From assembly GCA_937888595.1 (NCBI GenBank), contig CALARK010000012.1, forward strand, positions 62,001 to 126,000: DNA of 64,000 nucleotides, written 5' to 3'. The stretch comes from an uncultured Sterolibacteriaceae bacterium. Its GTDB lineage: Bacteria; Pseudomonadota; Gammaproteobacteria; Burkholderiales; Rhodocyclaceae. The stretch's first letter is position 1, and the number at the start of each line of letters is the position of its first letter. The translations under genes were made by a program, and so were the position numbers. Shown here piece after piece: positions 16,314 to 24,661 of this stretch. The notes under the pieces are model-generated. The model saw only the letters and a list, made by a program, of their open reading frames with translations. It did no database searches and was not told the DNA's origin.

Positions 16314-16389
16314 TCACCAACCTCCAAGAAAAACACCCGAAAGACGAAGTTTCGGCGACATGCGGACGGACCGGCCAGTATAGGTGAAT

Positions 16390-16418
16390 TTGACCGGGAG
16401 GGCCACCTTGGGCTATGT
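16390..16418 (+). promoter_or_regulatory. Possible sigma-70 promoter for xseB-ispA-dxs
   Basis: TTGACC (16390-16395), a 17-base spacer and CTATGT (16413-16418) lie 30 bases before the xseB start. The -35 box is good and the -10 box is weak. Confidence 0.4.
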
Positions 16419-16447
16419 TTGCGGGTTCGCGAACCGCCCCGAACGTC

Positions 16448-16696
16448 ATGAAGCAAGCCACCAAGCCGCCCGCCTCCTTCGAATCCGCACTCAAGGAACT
16501 CGAAGGCATCGTCCAGTCGATGGAAGACGGCAGCGCCCCGCTCGAGGAATCGCTCAAATCCTACGAGCGCGGCATGGTGCTGCTCGACTTCTGCCAGACG
16601 ACGCTCGCGCAGGCCGAGCAGAAGATCCGCCTGCTCGACGGCGGGCAGCTGCGCGACCTCGCCGCCCCGGACTCCGCGGAAGGCGACGACGCCTGA
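16448..16696 (+). CDS. xseB: Exodeoxyribonuclease VII small subunit
   Basis: XseB binds XseA to form exonuclease VII, which degrades single-stranded DNA. The 82-residue protein has the family pattern SFESALKELEGIVQSMEDG followed by LEESLKSYERGM and an acidic tail. The ATG at 16448 gives the normal length; an ATG 33 bases upstream is possible but would add an atypical extension. It overlaps ispA by one base, the widespread xseB-ispA-dxs order. Confidence 0.95.
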   Translation: MKQATKPPASFESALKELEGIVQSMEDGSAPLEESLKSYERGMVLLDFCQTTLAQAEQKIRLLDGGQLRDLAAPDSAEGDDA

Positions 16697-17589
16697 TGAG
16701 CGATTTCGCCGCCTGGATGACCATGATGCAGCGCCGTACCGAAACGGCGCTGGAGCGCTGCCTGCCCCCGGCCACCACGGCGCCGACGCGCCTGCATGCC
16801 GCGATGCGCTACAGCGTGCTGGGCGGCGGCAAGCGCATGCGCCCGCTGCTGTGCCACGCTACCGGCGAGGCCCTCGGCGCCGACCCCCGGCAGCTCGATG
16901 TGGCCGCCTGCGCACTCGAACTGATCCACGTCTACTCACTGGTCCATGACGACCTGCCCTGCATGGACGACGACGTGTTGCGCCGGGGCCGCCCGACCTG
17001 CCACGTCGAATACGACGAGGCCACGGCCCTGCTGGTCGGCGATGCGCTGCAAACCCTCGCCTTCCAGCTGCTGGCCGACTGGCCCTCGCCGGCAGCGCCG
17101 TCCTGCGAGCGCCGACTTTCGATGGCCGCCCTGCTGGCGCAGGCCGCCGGTTCGCGCGGCATGGCAGGCGGGCAGGCGATCGACCTCGCCGCCGTCGGCA
17201 TGGCGCTGACGGTCGAAGAACTCGAATTCATGCACATCCACAAGACCGGCGCGCTGATCCGGGCGGCCGTCCTGCTCGGCGCCCATTGCGGCGGGGCGGA
17301 AGAGGCGCTGCTGGTCACGCTCGGTCACTACGCCAACCGCGCCGGCCTGCTGTTCCAGGTCGTCGACGACATCCTCGATGCGGAGGGCAGCACCGTCACC
17401 CTCGGTAAAACGGCCGGCAAGGATGCCGCCAGCGACAAGCCGACCTACGTCAGCATGCTCGGCCTGCCCCGGGCCAAGGAACTGGCCGCCCGCTTGCGAG
17501 GCGAAGCCCATGCCGCACTGGCGGAGTGCCCCGTCGCGACGCCTCGCCTGGCGGCGCTGACCGACTACATCGTCGAACGCAGCTTCTGA
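16696..17589 (+). CDS. ispA: (2E,6E)-farnesyl diphosphate synthase
   Basis: IspA condenses IPP with DMAPP and GPP to make farnesyl diphosphate for ubiquinone, undecaprenyl and other isoprenoids. The 297-residue protein has the first aspartate-rich motif in VHDDLPCMDDD, the second in VDDILDAEG, and the usual GGGKRMRPLL and GMAGGQAIDL. The ATG at 16696 shares a base with the xseB stop. A diverged repeat copy encodes P-S-C-E-R-R-L before AALLAQAAGS, the variable helix ahead of the conserved GMAGGQ. Confidence 0.96.
   Translation: MSDFAAWMTMMQRRTETALERCLPPATTAPTRLHAAMRYSVLGGGKRMRPLLCHATGEALGADPRQLDVAACALELIHVYSLVHDDLPCMDDDVLRRGRPTCHVEYDEATALLVGDALQTLAFQLLADWPSPAAPSCERRLSMAALLAQAAGSRGMAGGQAIDLAAVGMALTVEELEFMHIHKTGALIRAAVLLGAHCGGAEEALLVTLGHYANRAGLLFQVVDDILDAEGSTVTLGKTAGKDAASDKPTYVSMLGLPRAKELAARLRGEAHAALAECPVATPRLAALTDYIVERSF
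17097..17120 (+). repeat. Dispersed 24-bp repeat, copy 7 (in ispA, diverged)
   Basis: Three mismatches within CCTGCGAGC. The sense strand has the T-run-last orientation and reads A-P-S-C-E-R-R-L-S, a frame used by no other copy here. Confidence 0.7.
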
Positions 17590-17593
17590 AATC

Positions 17594-19441
17594 ATGGCCG
17601 CGCTGCTCGACACCCTCCACCTGCCCGCCGACCTGCGTACTTTGTCGCGCGAACAGCTGCCAGCCCTCGCCGAGGAGTTGCGCGCCTTCCTGCTCGATTC
17701 CGTGGCGAAGACCGGCGGCCACCTGTCGTCGAATCTCGGCACCGTCGAACTGACCCTCGCGCTGCACTACGTCTTCGATACGCCCGCTGACCGGCTGGTC
17801 TGGGATGTCGGCCATCAGACCTATGTGCACAAGATCCTCACCGGCCGCCGCGAGGGCATGGCGCGACTGCGGATGAAGGATGGAATTTCCGGCTTCCCGA
17901 AACGCGACGAAAGCCCCTACGACACCTTCGGCGTCGGCCATTCATCCACGTCGATCTCCGCCGCCCTCGGCATGGCGGTCGCGGCGCGCAACAAGGGCGA
18001 AGACCGTCGCGTGGTCGCCATCATCGGCGATGGTGCGATGTCGGCCGGACAGGCCTTCGAGGCGCTCAACAACGCCGGCGTGGCCGATGCCAACCTGCTC
18101 GTCATCCTCAACGACAACGACATGTCGATCTCGCCGCCGGTCGGCGCGCTCAACAAGTACCTAGCCCGCCTGCTCTCCGGCCGCACCTTCAACGCCGCCC
18201 GCAAGGCCGGCGAGAAGGTGCTGTCGGTCGCCCCGCCGCTGCTGGAACTCGCCAAGCGCGCCGAAGAGCACGTCAAGGGCATGTTCGTCCCGGGCACGCT
18301 GTTCGAGGAGTTCGGCTTCAACTACATCGGCCCGATCGACGGCCATGACCTCGACTCGCTGATCCCGACGCTGGAGAATTTGCGCCAGCTCAAGGGCCCG
18401 CAGTTCCTGCACATCATTACGCGCAAGGGCCAGGGCTACAAGCTCGCCGAGGCGGACCCCGTCCTGTATCACGGCGTCTCGAAGTTCGATGCCAGCAACG
18501 GCATCGAGTCGGGAAAGGGTGGCGGCAAGCTCACCTTCACGCAGGTTTTCGGCGACTGGCTGTGCGACATGGCGGCAGCGGACGAGAAGCTCGTCGCCGT
18601 CACGCCGGCGATGTGCGAAGGCTCGGGCATGACGCGCTTCGCCGAGCAGCATCCGCGCCGCTACCACGACGTCGGCATCGCCGAGCAGCATGCGGTGACC
18701 TTCGCCGCCGGCCTCGCCTGCGAAGGCATGAAGCCAGTGGTCGCAATTTACTCGACCTTCCTGCAGCGCGCCTACGACCAGTTGATCCACGATGTCGCCC
18801 TGCAGAACCTCGACGTCACCTTCGCCATCGACCGCGGCGGCATTGTCGGCGCCGACGGCGCGACGCATCAGGGTGCCTTCGACCTGTCCTACCTCGCCTG
18901 CATCCCGAACATGGTGGTGATGGCACCGGCCGACGAGGCCGAATGCCGCCGCATGCTCACCACCGCCTACCGGCACCCCGGCCCGGCGGCGGTGCGCTAC
19001 CCGCGCGGCAGCGGACCCGCTGTCCCGCCGGCGCCGACTTTGGACGGCATCGAGATCGGCCGTGGCGAAATCCGGCGCCAGGGCAAGGGGGTGGCGATCC
19101 TCGTCTTCGGCACCCTGCTGGCATCCGCGCTGGAGGCCGCCGAGACGCTCGACGCCACCGTGGCCAACATGCGCTTCGTGAAACCGCTGGACATCGAACT
19201 CGTCAGGCAGCTCGCCGCAACCCATGACCGGCTGGTGACGATCGCGGAAAGTACCGTCATCGGCGGGGCCGGCTCGGAAGTCGCCCGCGCACTCGAAACC
19301 CTGGGGATCGGCAAACCCCTATTGCGACTCGGCCTGCCTGATGCCTTCATCGAGCACGGCGAACAGGGCCAGATGCTGGCCGAACTGGGCTTGAATGCGT
19401 CCGCGCTCGTCGAACGCATCAGGAATTTCAATTCGACATAA
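17594..19441 (+). CDS. dxs: 1-deoxy-D-xylulose-5-phosphate synthase
   Basis: Dxs condenses pyruvate and glyceraldehyde 3-phosphate in the first MEP-pathway step and also feeds thiamine and pyridoxal synthesis. The 615-residue product has the thiamine diphosphate site GDGAMSAGQAFEALNNAG, the conserved VGHQTYVHKIL, and DRGGIVGADGATHQGAFD in the pyrimidine-binding domain, with a transketolase C-terminal domain. It starts four bases after ispA. A repeat copy encodes V-P-P-A-P-T after GSGPA, in the linker before the C-terminal domain. Confidence 0.98.
   Translation: MAALLDTLHLPADLRTLSREQLPALAEELRAFLLDSVAKTGGHLSSNLGTVELTLALHYVFDTPADRLVWDVGHQTYVHKILTGRREGMARLRMKDGISGFPKRDESPYDTFGVGHSSTSISAALGMAVAARNKGEDRRVVAIIGDGAMSAGQAFEALNNAGVADANLLVILNDNDMSISPPVGALNKYLARLLSGRTFNAARKAGEKVLSVAPPLLELAKRAEEHVKGMFVPGTLFEEFGFNYIGPIDGHDLDSLIPTLENLRQLKGPQFLHIITRKGQGYKLAEADPVLYHGVSKFDASNGIESGKGGGKLTFTQVFGDWLCDMAAADEKLVAVTPAMCEGSGMTRFAEQHPRRYHDVGIAEQHAVTFAAGLACEGMKPVVAIYSTFLQRAYDQLIHDVALQNLDVTFAIDRGGIVGADGATHQGAFDLSYLACIPNMVVMAPADEAECRRMLTTAYRHPGPAAVRYPRGSGPAVPPAPTLDGIEIGRGEIRRQGKGVAILVFGTLLASALEAAETLDATVANMRFVKPLDIELVRQLAATHDRLVTIAESTVIGGAGSEVARALETLGIGKPLLRLGLPDAFIEHGEQGQMLAELGLNASALVERIRNFNST
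19019..19042 (+). repeat. Dispersed 24-bp repeat, copy 8 (in dxs)
   Basis: One mismatch near the left end and a three-T run. It reads A-V-P-P-A-P-T-L in a loop of Dxs, again a frame used by no other copy here. Confidence 0.85.
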
Positions 19442-19442
19442 G

Positions 19443-19471
19443 TTGAGTAATTTTATCGGGATTGTTATAGT
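19443..19471 (+). promoter_or_regulatory. Sigma-70 promoter for folE2
   Basis: TTGAGT (19443-19448), exactly 17 bases, then TATAGT (19466-19471). It begins right after the dxs stop and lies 65 bases before the folE2 start, so folE2 can be transcribed separately. Confidence 0.65.
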
Positions 19472-19536
19472 GGCGGCGACAACAGGACGGGGCGACACCG
19501 ATCGGCCCGCACCCCCAACCCCATGGAGACATACCC

Positions 19537-20343
19537 GTGAACCTGAAAGACATCACGATGGCCATACCAGACGTCCAGTCGAGCATTGACTCGCGCCAGC
19601 TGCCGATCGACAAGGTCGGCATCAAGTCGATCCGCCACCCGGTCAAGGTCCTCGACAAGAGCGGCGGCGTGCAGCACACCATCGCCAGCTTCAACATGTA
19701 CGTGGGCCTGCCGCACAACTTCAAGGGTACGCACATGTCGAGGTTCGTCGAGATCCTCAACGCCCATGAGCGCGAGATCTCCGTCGAGAATTTCGAGAAC
19801 ATGCTGCGCGAGATGGTGCAGCGTCTCGAGGCCGAAAGCGGCCACCTCGAAATGAGCTTCCCCTACTTCATCAACAAGGAAGCGCCCGTGTCGAAGGTCC
19901 GCAGCCTGCTGGACTACGAAGTCAGTTTCATCGGCGAGATCCTCGACGGCGGCAAGTACCGCCAGACGACGCGCGTGGTCGTGCCGGCGACGAGCCTCTG
20001 TCCCTGTTCGAAGAAGATCTCCGAGCGCGGCGCGCACAACCAGCGCTCGCACATCACGATCACCGCCACGACCAACAGCTTCGTCTGGATCGAGGAGATC
20101 GTGCAGATGGCCGAAGGCCAGGCTTCCTGCGAACTCTACGGACTGCTCAAGCGGCCGGATGAAAAGCTCGTCACCGAGCGCGCCTACGACAATCCAAAGT
20201 TCGTCGAGGACATCGTGCGCGATGTGGCCGGGGTATTGAATGCCGACCCGCGCATCGACGCCTACGTGGTCGAGTCGGAAAACTTCGAGTCCATTCACAA
20301 CCACTCGGCCTACGCGCTGATCGAGAAGAACAAGACGCGCTGA
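19537..20343 (+). CDS. folE2: GTP cyclohydrolase IB
   Basis: FolE2 converts GTP to dihydroneopterin triphosphate for folate (and queuosine) synthesis and, unlike FolE, does not strictly need zinc. The 268-residue protein has MAIPDVQSSIDSRQLPIDKVG, FPYFINKEAPVS and the active-site stretch TSLCPCSKKISERGAHNQRS. A GTG start at 19537 is placed by GGAGAC upstream; an in-frame ATG at 19558 would remove seven residues and is the alternative. The gene has its own promoter and a strong terminator. queG, a later gene of the queuosine pathway, is also in the window. Confidence 0.95.
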   Translation: MNLKDITMAIPDVQSSIDSRQLPIDKVGIKSIRHPVKVLDKSGGVQHTIASFNMYVGLPHNFKGTHMSRFVEILNAHEREISVENFENMLREMVQRLEAESGHLEMSFPYFINKEAPVSKVRSLLDYEVSFIGEILDGGKYRQTTRVVVPATSLCPCSKKISERGAHNQRSHITITATTNSFVWIEEIVQMAEGQASCELYGLLKRPDEKLVTERAYDNPKFVEDIVRDVAGVLNADPRIDAYVVESENFESIHNHSAYALIEKNKTR

Positions 20344-20360
20344 CACGTTGCCGCCGCACC

Positions 20361-20395
20361 AACAAAAAAGGACGCCGAGGCGTCCTTTTTTGTTG
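20361..20395. terminator. Bidirectional terminator between folE2 and rplS
   Basis: The stem GGACGC-CGAG-GCGTCC is flanked by A6 on the left and T6 on the right, so it works in both directions between convergent genes. Confidence 0.9.
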
Positions 20396-20408
20396 CGGGG
20401 AAGGCAGC

Positions 20409-20786
20409 TTACGCTTTGGCATCGACCGTCTTGCGCACGAGTTTCTCCTTGATGCGGGCCGACTTGCCGGAACGCTCGCGAAGGTAGTAGAGCTTGGCGC
20501 GGCGCACATCGCCGCGGCGCTTGACCTCGATGCTGGCGAGCAGCGGCGAGTAGGTCTGGAAGGTGCGCTCCACGCCTTCGCCGGCGGAAATCTTGCGCAC
20601 GATGAAGCTGGAATTGAGGCCGCGGTTGCGCTTGGCGATCACCACGCCTTCGTAGGCCTGGAGACGCTCGCGGTTGCCTTCCTTCACCTTCACCTGGACG
20701 ATGACGGTATCGCCGGGCGCGAACTCGGGGATGGTCTTGCCGAGACGCTCGATTTCTTCCTGCTCAAGTTGCTGAATCAGATTCAT
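20409..20786 (-). CDS. rplS: 50S ribosomal protein L19
   Basis: L19 sits at the 30S-50S interface. The 125-residue protein has FAPGDTVIVQVKVKEG, RLQAYEGVVIAKRNRG, the arginine-rich VERTFQTYSP and the ending RARLYYLRER-like RAKLYYLRERSGKSARI. The ATG at 20786 gives the usual start; a 24-residue upstream extension in the same frame is rejected. It is the last gene of rpsP-rimM-trmD-rplS. Confidence 0.98.
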   Translation of the reverse strand: MNLIQQLEQEEIERLGKTIPEFAPGDTVIVQVKVKEGNRERLQAYEGVVIAKRNRGLNSSFIVRKISAGEGVERTFQTYSPLLASIEVKRRGDVRRAKLYYLRERSGKSARIKEKLVRKTVDAKA

Positions 20787-20832
20787 GTCGTTTTCCTTTT
20801 CAATTGTTACGACCGCAGAGCTACTGGTTCGA

Positions 20833-21594
20833 TCAAGCCCCATCGGCTTCGATTTCACGCAGCAGTTGCGCTTCCACCTTGCTCAAACCGCGAGCACTTG
20901 CTTGCGCCAGCCATTTGGCGAACAACTCCGGGCGGCGCTCCCGGGTCCGCAGCAGCGACTGCTTCAGCCGCCAGCGACGGACATTCTCGTGGTGGCCGGA
21001 CAATAGCACCTCCGGCACCGCCATTCCTTCGTACGACTCCGGCCTCGTGTAGTGGGGACAATCCAGCAAGCCATCCACAAACGAGTCCTCGACCGCCGAG
21101 GCCGCATCATTCAGCGCCCCCGGCAACTGCCTCACGCAGGCGTCGATCAGCGCCAGCGCCGCAATCTCGCCGCCGGACAACACGAAGTCGCCCAGCGAAA
21201 TCTCTTCATCCACCCGGCGCGCGATCAAACGTTCATCGACGCCTTCATACCGGCCGCACAACAATATCGCGCCCGGGCCGGCGGCAAGCTCGACGACCCG
21301 CGCATGCGTCAGGGGCGCACCTTGCGGCGACAGGTAGATCACCTGCGCCGCATCGCCCCGCCCCGCCTGCGCCGCCTCGATGGCCTGCTCCAGCGGACGC
21401 GCCTGCATCACCATGCCGGGGCCGCCGCCGAAAGGCCGGTCATCCACCGCGCCGTAGGCATTGTCTGCCCAGTCGCGCGGATTCCAGCACGCCAGCCGCC
21501 ACAAACCGCGCTCCTGCGCACGGCGGCTGATGCCGCACTCCGTCACCGCCGCGAACATCTCCGGAAACAGCGTGACGGCATCGAAGCGCAACAT
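20833..21594 (-). CDS. trmD: tRNA (guanine-N1)-methyltransferase
   Basis: TrmD methylates G37 of tRNAs using S-adenosylmethionine and prevents frameshifting. The 253-residue protein has MLRFDAVTLFPEMF, RPFGGGPGMVMQ, the knotted SPOUT cofactor site CGRYEGVDERL and the loop SLGDFVLSGGE. It lies between rimM and rplS in the classic operon. Confidence 0.98.
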   Translation of the reverse strand: MLRFDAVTLFPEMFAAVTECGISRRAQERGLWRLACWNPRDWADNAYGAVDDRPFGGGPGMVMQARPLEQAIEAAQAGRGDAAQVIYLSPQGAPLTHARVVELAAGPGAILLCGRYEGVDERLIARRVDEEISLGDFVLSGGEIAALALIDACVRQLPGALNDAASAVEDSFVDGLLDCPHYTRPESYEGMAVPEVLLSGHHENVRRWRLKQSLLRTRERRPELFAKWLAQASARGLSKVEAQLLREIEADGA

Positions 21595-21622
21595 TCGCAG
21601 TCCTTCGCCTACCCGTTTCTCA

Positions 21623-22138
21623 TCACCAGTCTTTGTGCCAATCGACGCGCATCACGCCCGCCGGCACATCCACTTCCTTTACAACCTGGCCGACGAAAGG
21701 CAGCAGGCGCTCGACTGTATCCCTGCCTTCACCGCTTTTCACGACCATCACAGCGTGGGCTCCGGCCTCGACCATCTCGGCCACATGCCCCAGCATTTCC
21801 TGCTGTTCATTCACCACGGCCAGGCCGATCAGGTCGGCCCAGTAAAACTCGTCCGGCTCCGTCGCCGGAAGGGCTGTGCGGGGCGCACCCACATATTGCC
21901 CGACGATTCGCTCCGCACTGTCGCGGTCGTCGATACCGGTCAGCTTGACCACCCAGCCCTTGCCCTGCATGCGCATCGCCTGAAGCGGCCAGGCGCGCCA
22001 TCCGGAGAAGTCGCTCTCGTCGGCACCCAGCCACCAGCGGCTGATTTCGCGCCAGCGATCCGGATCGTCGCCGAAGGGGTGCAGCTTGAGCCAGCCGGTC
22101 ACCCCGTATGGAGCGGTGATCCGCCCCAGTACGACCAT
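21623..22138 (-). CDS. rimM: 16S rRNA processing protein RimM
   Basis: RimM helps mature the 30S head and binds S19. The 171-residue protein has the N-terminal VLGRITAPYGVTGWLKLHPF, the central DRDSAERIVGQYVGAP and the PRC-barrel part EFYWADLIGLAVVNEQ. It starts four bases after the rpsP stop and is part of the rpsP-rimM-trmD-rplS operon. Confidence 0.97.
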   Translation of the reverse strand: MVVLGRITAPYGVTGWLKLHPFGDDPDRWREISRWWLGADESDFSGWRAWPLQAMRMQGKGWVVKLTGIDDRDSAERIVGQYVGAPRTALPATEPDEFYWADLIGLAVVNEQQEMLGHVAEMVEAGAHAVMVVKSGEGRDTVERLLPFVGQVVKEVDVPAGVMRVDWHKDW

Positions 22139-22142
22139 TCGT

Positions 22143-22388
22143 TCAGGCAGCTTTCAGCTGCTTGACGAGGCGAGCGGCGGTCGGGGACAACTGGGCGCCC
22201 TTGCCCTGCCAGTAGGCCAGGCGCTCGGTGTCGATGACCAGGCCCTTCTCGCTCTCGGAGGCTTTCGGGTTGTAGTAGCCGACACGCTCGACGAAGCGAC
22301 CGTCGCGACGGTTGCGGGAGTCGGTGACGACCATGTTGAAGAAGGGACGCTTCTTGGCGCCGCTGCGGGCAAGACGGATGACGACCAT
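22143..22388 (-). CDS. rpsP: 30S ribosomal protein S16
   Basis: The 81-residue protein begins MVVIRLARSGAKKRPFFNMV and contains FVERVGYYNPKA and AYWQGKGAQLSPTAARL, all typical of S16. The ATG at 22388 is preceded by GGAAACC. The in-frame upstream extension is rejected because it crosses the promoter. First gene of its operon, with a clear promoter just upstream. Confidence 0.98.
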   Translation of the reverse strand: MVVIRLARSGAKKRPFFNMVVTDSRNRRDGRFVERVGYYNPKASESEKGLVIDTERLAYWQGKGAQLSPTAARLVKQLKAA

Positions 22389-22425
22389 GGGGTTTCCTCT
22401 GGATTCCGGGAAGGAAAAGCGCGCG

Positions 22426-22454
22426 ATTTTATTGATGTTTCGCCTTGAATACAA
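22426..22454 (-). promoter_or_regulatory. Sigma-70 promoter of the rpsP operon
   Basis: On the minus strand TTGTAT (22454-22449), a 17-base spacer, and TAAAAT (22431-22426), 38 bases before the rpsP start. The stretch is AT-rich against a GC-rich background. Confidence 0.65.
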
Positions 22455-22484
22455 GCACTTTCTCGCGGCTGATTCCCGCTGCGC

Positions 22485-22508
22485 GCCGTCCTGCCGGCGC
22501 CGACTTTC
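22485..22508 (+). repeat. Dispersed 24-bp repeat, copy 9 (at the pyrF stop)
   Basis: One mismatch (CCTGCC for CCCGCC). Its T-run end overlaps the pyrF stop codon (22507-22509), so the copy lies almost wholly in the short pyrF-rpsP gap, just upstream of the rpsP promoter. Confidence 0.88.
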
Positions 22509-23223
22509 AAGTGGCGAAGGTTTCGGCAATGGTCCGCTGCACGGCCAGCGCCGCTTGGCGGGGGTCGGATGCCTGGCGGATCGGCCGTCCGACGACGATG
22601 TAGTCGGCGCCGTTGCGAAAGGCCTGCGCGACGTCCACGGTCCGTTTCTGGTCGTCGGCCGGCTTGTTCTCGACCGGCCGGATGCCCGGCGTGACGACGA
22701 GCAGCTTCTGGCCGAGCTCGCTGCGGATCATCGGCGCTTCGAGGCCTGAGGACACGATGCCATCGACGCCGGTCTGGAGCGCCCGCCGCGCCCGCGACAG
22801 GACCAGCTTGTCGACATCGCAGGCAAAGCCGAGATCGTCGAGATCGCCGCGATCGAGGCTGGTCAGCACGGTGACGGCGAGAATCTTGAGCGCACCCTTG
22901 TCGCGTGCGGCCGCTTCCATGATCGCCTGGTTGCCGTGCACGGTGGCGAAGGTCGCCCCGCTGGCGGCCAGCGCACGCACGGCAGAACGAACGGTCTCCG
23001 GCACATCGAAGAACTTGAGGTCGACGAACACCTTCTTGTTCCGTGCCACCAGCCAGTCGAGCAGTTCGAAGTAGCCGCCGGCCATGAACAGTTCCAGGCC
23101 GATCTTGTAGAACTGCACTGCATCGCCGAGTTGTTCGACGAAAGCGCGAGCCTCGGCGGCGTGGGGCACATCGAGTGCGACGATGAGACGTTCGTTCGCC
23201 GGAATCGGCTTGTCGGACAACAT
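22507..23223 (-). CDS. pyrF: Orotidine 5'-phosphate decarboxylase
   Basis: PyrF decarboxylates OMP to UMP, the last step of pyrimidine synthesis. The 238-residue protein has LIVALDVPHAAEA, the catalytic FVDLKFFDVPETV, LAVTVLTSLDRGDL and the phosphate loop YIVVGRPIRQASDP. Two ATGs six bases apart (23229 and 23223) follow the GAGGGAG ribosome site; 23223 has the better spacing, but 23229 is possible. It follows the thioredoxin-like gene by 25 bases on the same strand. Confidence 0.96.
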   Translation of the reverse strand: MLSDKPIPANERLIVALDVPHAAEARAFVEQLGDAVQFYKIGLELFMAGGYFELLDWLVARNKKVFVDLKFFDVPETVRSAVRALAASGATFATVHGNQAIMEAAARDKGALKILAVTVLTSLDRGDLDDLGFACDVDKLVLSRARRALQTGVDGIVSSGLEAPMIRSELGQKLLVVTPGIRPVENKPADDQKRTVDVAQAFRNGADYIVVGRPIRQASDPRQAALAVQRTIAETFAT

Positions 23224-23248
23224 GTTCATTCGCTCCCTCTCATTGGTC

Positions 23249-23785
23249 TCATTTTCCGCTTCCCCGGTAGACGGCACGGCCGTCCGGATAGTACTCGGCG
23301 AAGCGCTTCTTCTGCCAGTGGCCCTCGGTGACATAGCGTCCCAGCGCCATGAACTCGGCGGCGTCCCGCGTGGCCCCTGTATATCGCGCAATCTCGCGGC
23401 CATCGACATCGACGAACAGGAACGTCGGTGTCGCACGGATCTTGAGGGCACGGGCGAACGCCTTCTCCGTCACCTCGCTGCCGCTGAAATCGGTCACCGT
23501 GACGCTGCCGAGAATATCGACGCTGTAGGCGGTGAAGTGGCGGTGAAAGAAAGCCTGCACCTCGGGACGACTCAGCACGGTCTCGCGCATGCGATGGCAG
23601 AAGGGACAGCCTTCGGCCTCGAATACCAGCAGCACGCCCTGCTTGCCCTGCTGCCGGGCGGCTTTCAGTTCGGCGGCATAGTCGCCCAGCGACTTCTCGA
23701 AAAAACCTTCGCCGGATGAGGCCTGCACGGTTGCGGCCAGGGCTGAGAATAGCCAGATCAGGAGAAACCGGAACAGGGTACGCAT
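23249..23785 (-). CDS. Periplasmic thioredoxin-fold protein (SoxW/DsbD-gamma-like)
   Basis: The 178-residue protein has a signal peptide (hydrophobic residues 4-20) and a thioredoxin-like active site C60-P-F-C63 in FEAEGCPFCHRMRE, followed by the cis-proline strand IRATPTFLFVDVDG. SoxW-like thioredoxins of this length keep periplasmic sulfur or haem proteins reduced. In this sulfur oxidiser a role with Sox proteins is possible, but the gene sits with yihY and pyrF, far from the sox cluster, so the partner is unknown. Confidence 0.82.
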   Translation of the reverse strand: MRTLFRFLLIWLFSALAATVQASSGEGFFEKSLGDYAAELKAARQQGKQGVLLVFEAEGCPFCHRMRETVLSRPEVQAFFHRHFTAYSVDILGSVTVTDFSGSEVTEKAFARALKIRATPTFLFVDVDGREIARYTGATRDAAEFMALGRYVTEGHWQKKRFAEYYPDGRAVYRGSGK

Positions 23786-23806
23786 CGACGCTTCTCGGGA
23801 AATCGG

Positions 23807-24637
23807 TCAGGCGATTCTACCCGCCCGCTTGCGGCGTACCGCGGGCAGCTCCGCGGTCAGCAAGGCGCCGGTGAGGATGATCGACCAGGAAAGATGCAGC
23901 CACAGCAGAAAGATCGGCATCGCGGCGAAAGCGCCATAGATGGCCGTATAGGTCGGGAACTTGACGATATAGAGGGCAAACAGCCGCTGCATGCCCACGA
24001 AGGCAAGTGCCGCAACACCGCCCGCCAGCCCCGCATGCCAACGCGACACCCGGCGATTCGGTACCGCCCAGTACAGCAGCCCGAACAGCAACGCGAGGAA
24101 CAGGACCGGCACGACCTGCGCGAACAGGGTGCGCACCCAGCGCGGCTCATCGAAGAAACCGAAAGACACGCCCGCCAGGTAGGTGATGGTCGCGAGTGCA
24201 GCCCCGAATACCAGCGGCCCGGCCAGCAGGGCGACCAGATGCATCGCCAGCCGCCGCAGCCAGGGACGCGGCGAGGTCACCTGCCAGATGCGGTTGAAGG
24301 CATGCTCGATGGTGAGCATCTGCATCAGTGCCGTCGCCCCGAGCACGCCCAGGCCGATCCAAGTGATGCGACCGGCCCGGTGGGCGAACTGGCCGAGATA
24401 CTTGGCCACCACGGCACCGGCCTTGTCCGGCAGCAGGGTCGACAGCAGGAATTTTTCGAGCGCGGACGCCAGCTTGATGCCGAACGGCAGGGTCTCGATC
24501 AGTACCGCGCCCATCACCACCATCGGCACCAGTCCGAGCAGCGTCGTAAATGACAGCGCCGCGGCGGTCTGTGCGCAGCGCTCAACATGGAAGCGTCGCG
24601 CGATGCCGGCGACGAGGCGGAAGGGTAGGAGGAGCAT
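23807..24637 (-). CDS. YihY/BrkB family inner-membrane protein
   Basis: The 276-residue protein has about six hydrophobic segments and the YihY N-terminal motif AQTAAALSFTTLLGLVPM, with LLWLHLSWSIILTGALLTAE near the end. It was once annotated as RNase BN, but that activity belongs to another gene; the function is unknown. The ATG at 24637 gives the normal start. The much longer open frame upstream is the DUF2069 gene read antisense. Confidence 0.88.
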   Translation of the reverse strand: MLLLPFRLVAGIARRFHVERCAQTAAALSFTTLLGLVPMVVMGAVLIETLPFGIKLASALEKFLLSTLLPDKAGAVVAKYLGQFAHRAGRITWIGLGVLGATALMQMLTIEHAFNRIWQVTSPRPWLRRLAMHLVALLAGPLVFGAALATITYLAGVSFGFFDEPRWVRTLFAQVVPVLFLALLFGLLYWAVPNRRVSRWHAGLAGGVAALAFVGMQRLFALYIVKFPTYTAIYGAFAAMPIFLLWLHLSWSIILTGALLTAELPAVRRKRAGRIA

Positions 24638-24661
24638 ATAGAATCGCGCGGATTGTAGCGA

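Noticed and set aside
18840..18872. GTCGGCGCCGACGG in dxs resembles the dispersed repeat
   Set aside because: It encodes the conserved Dxs motif I-V-G-A-D-G-A-T-H-Q-G and lacks the A/T-run, so natural conservation explains it.
23230..23451. N-terminal extension of pyrF
   Set aside because: The extension is the thioredoxin-like gene read in another frame, and a ribosome site lies right before 23229/23223.
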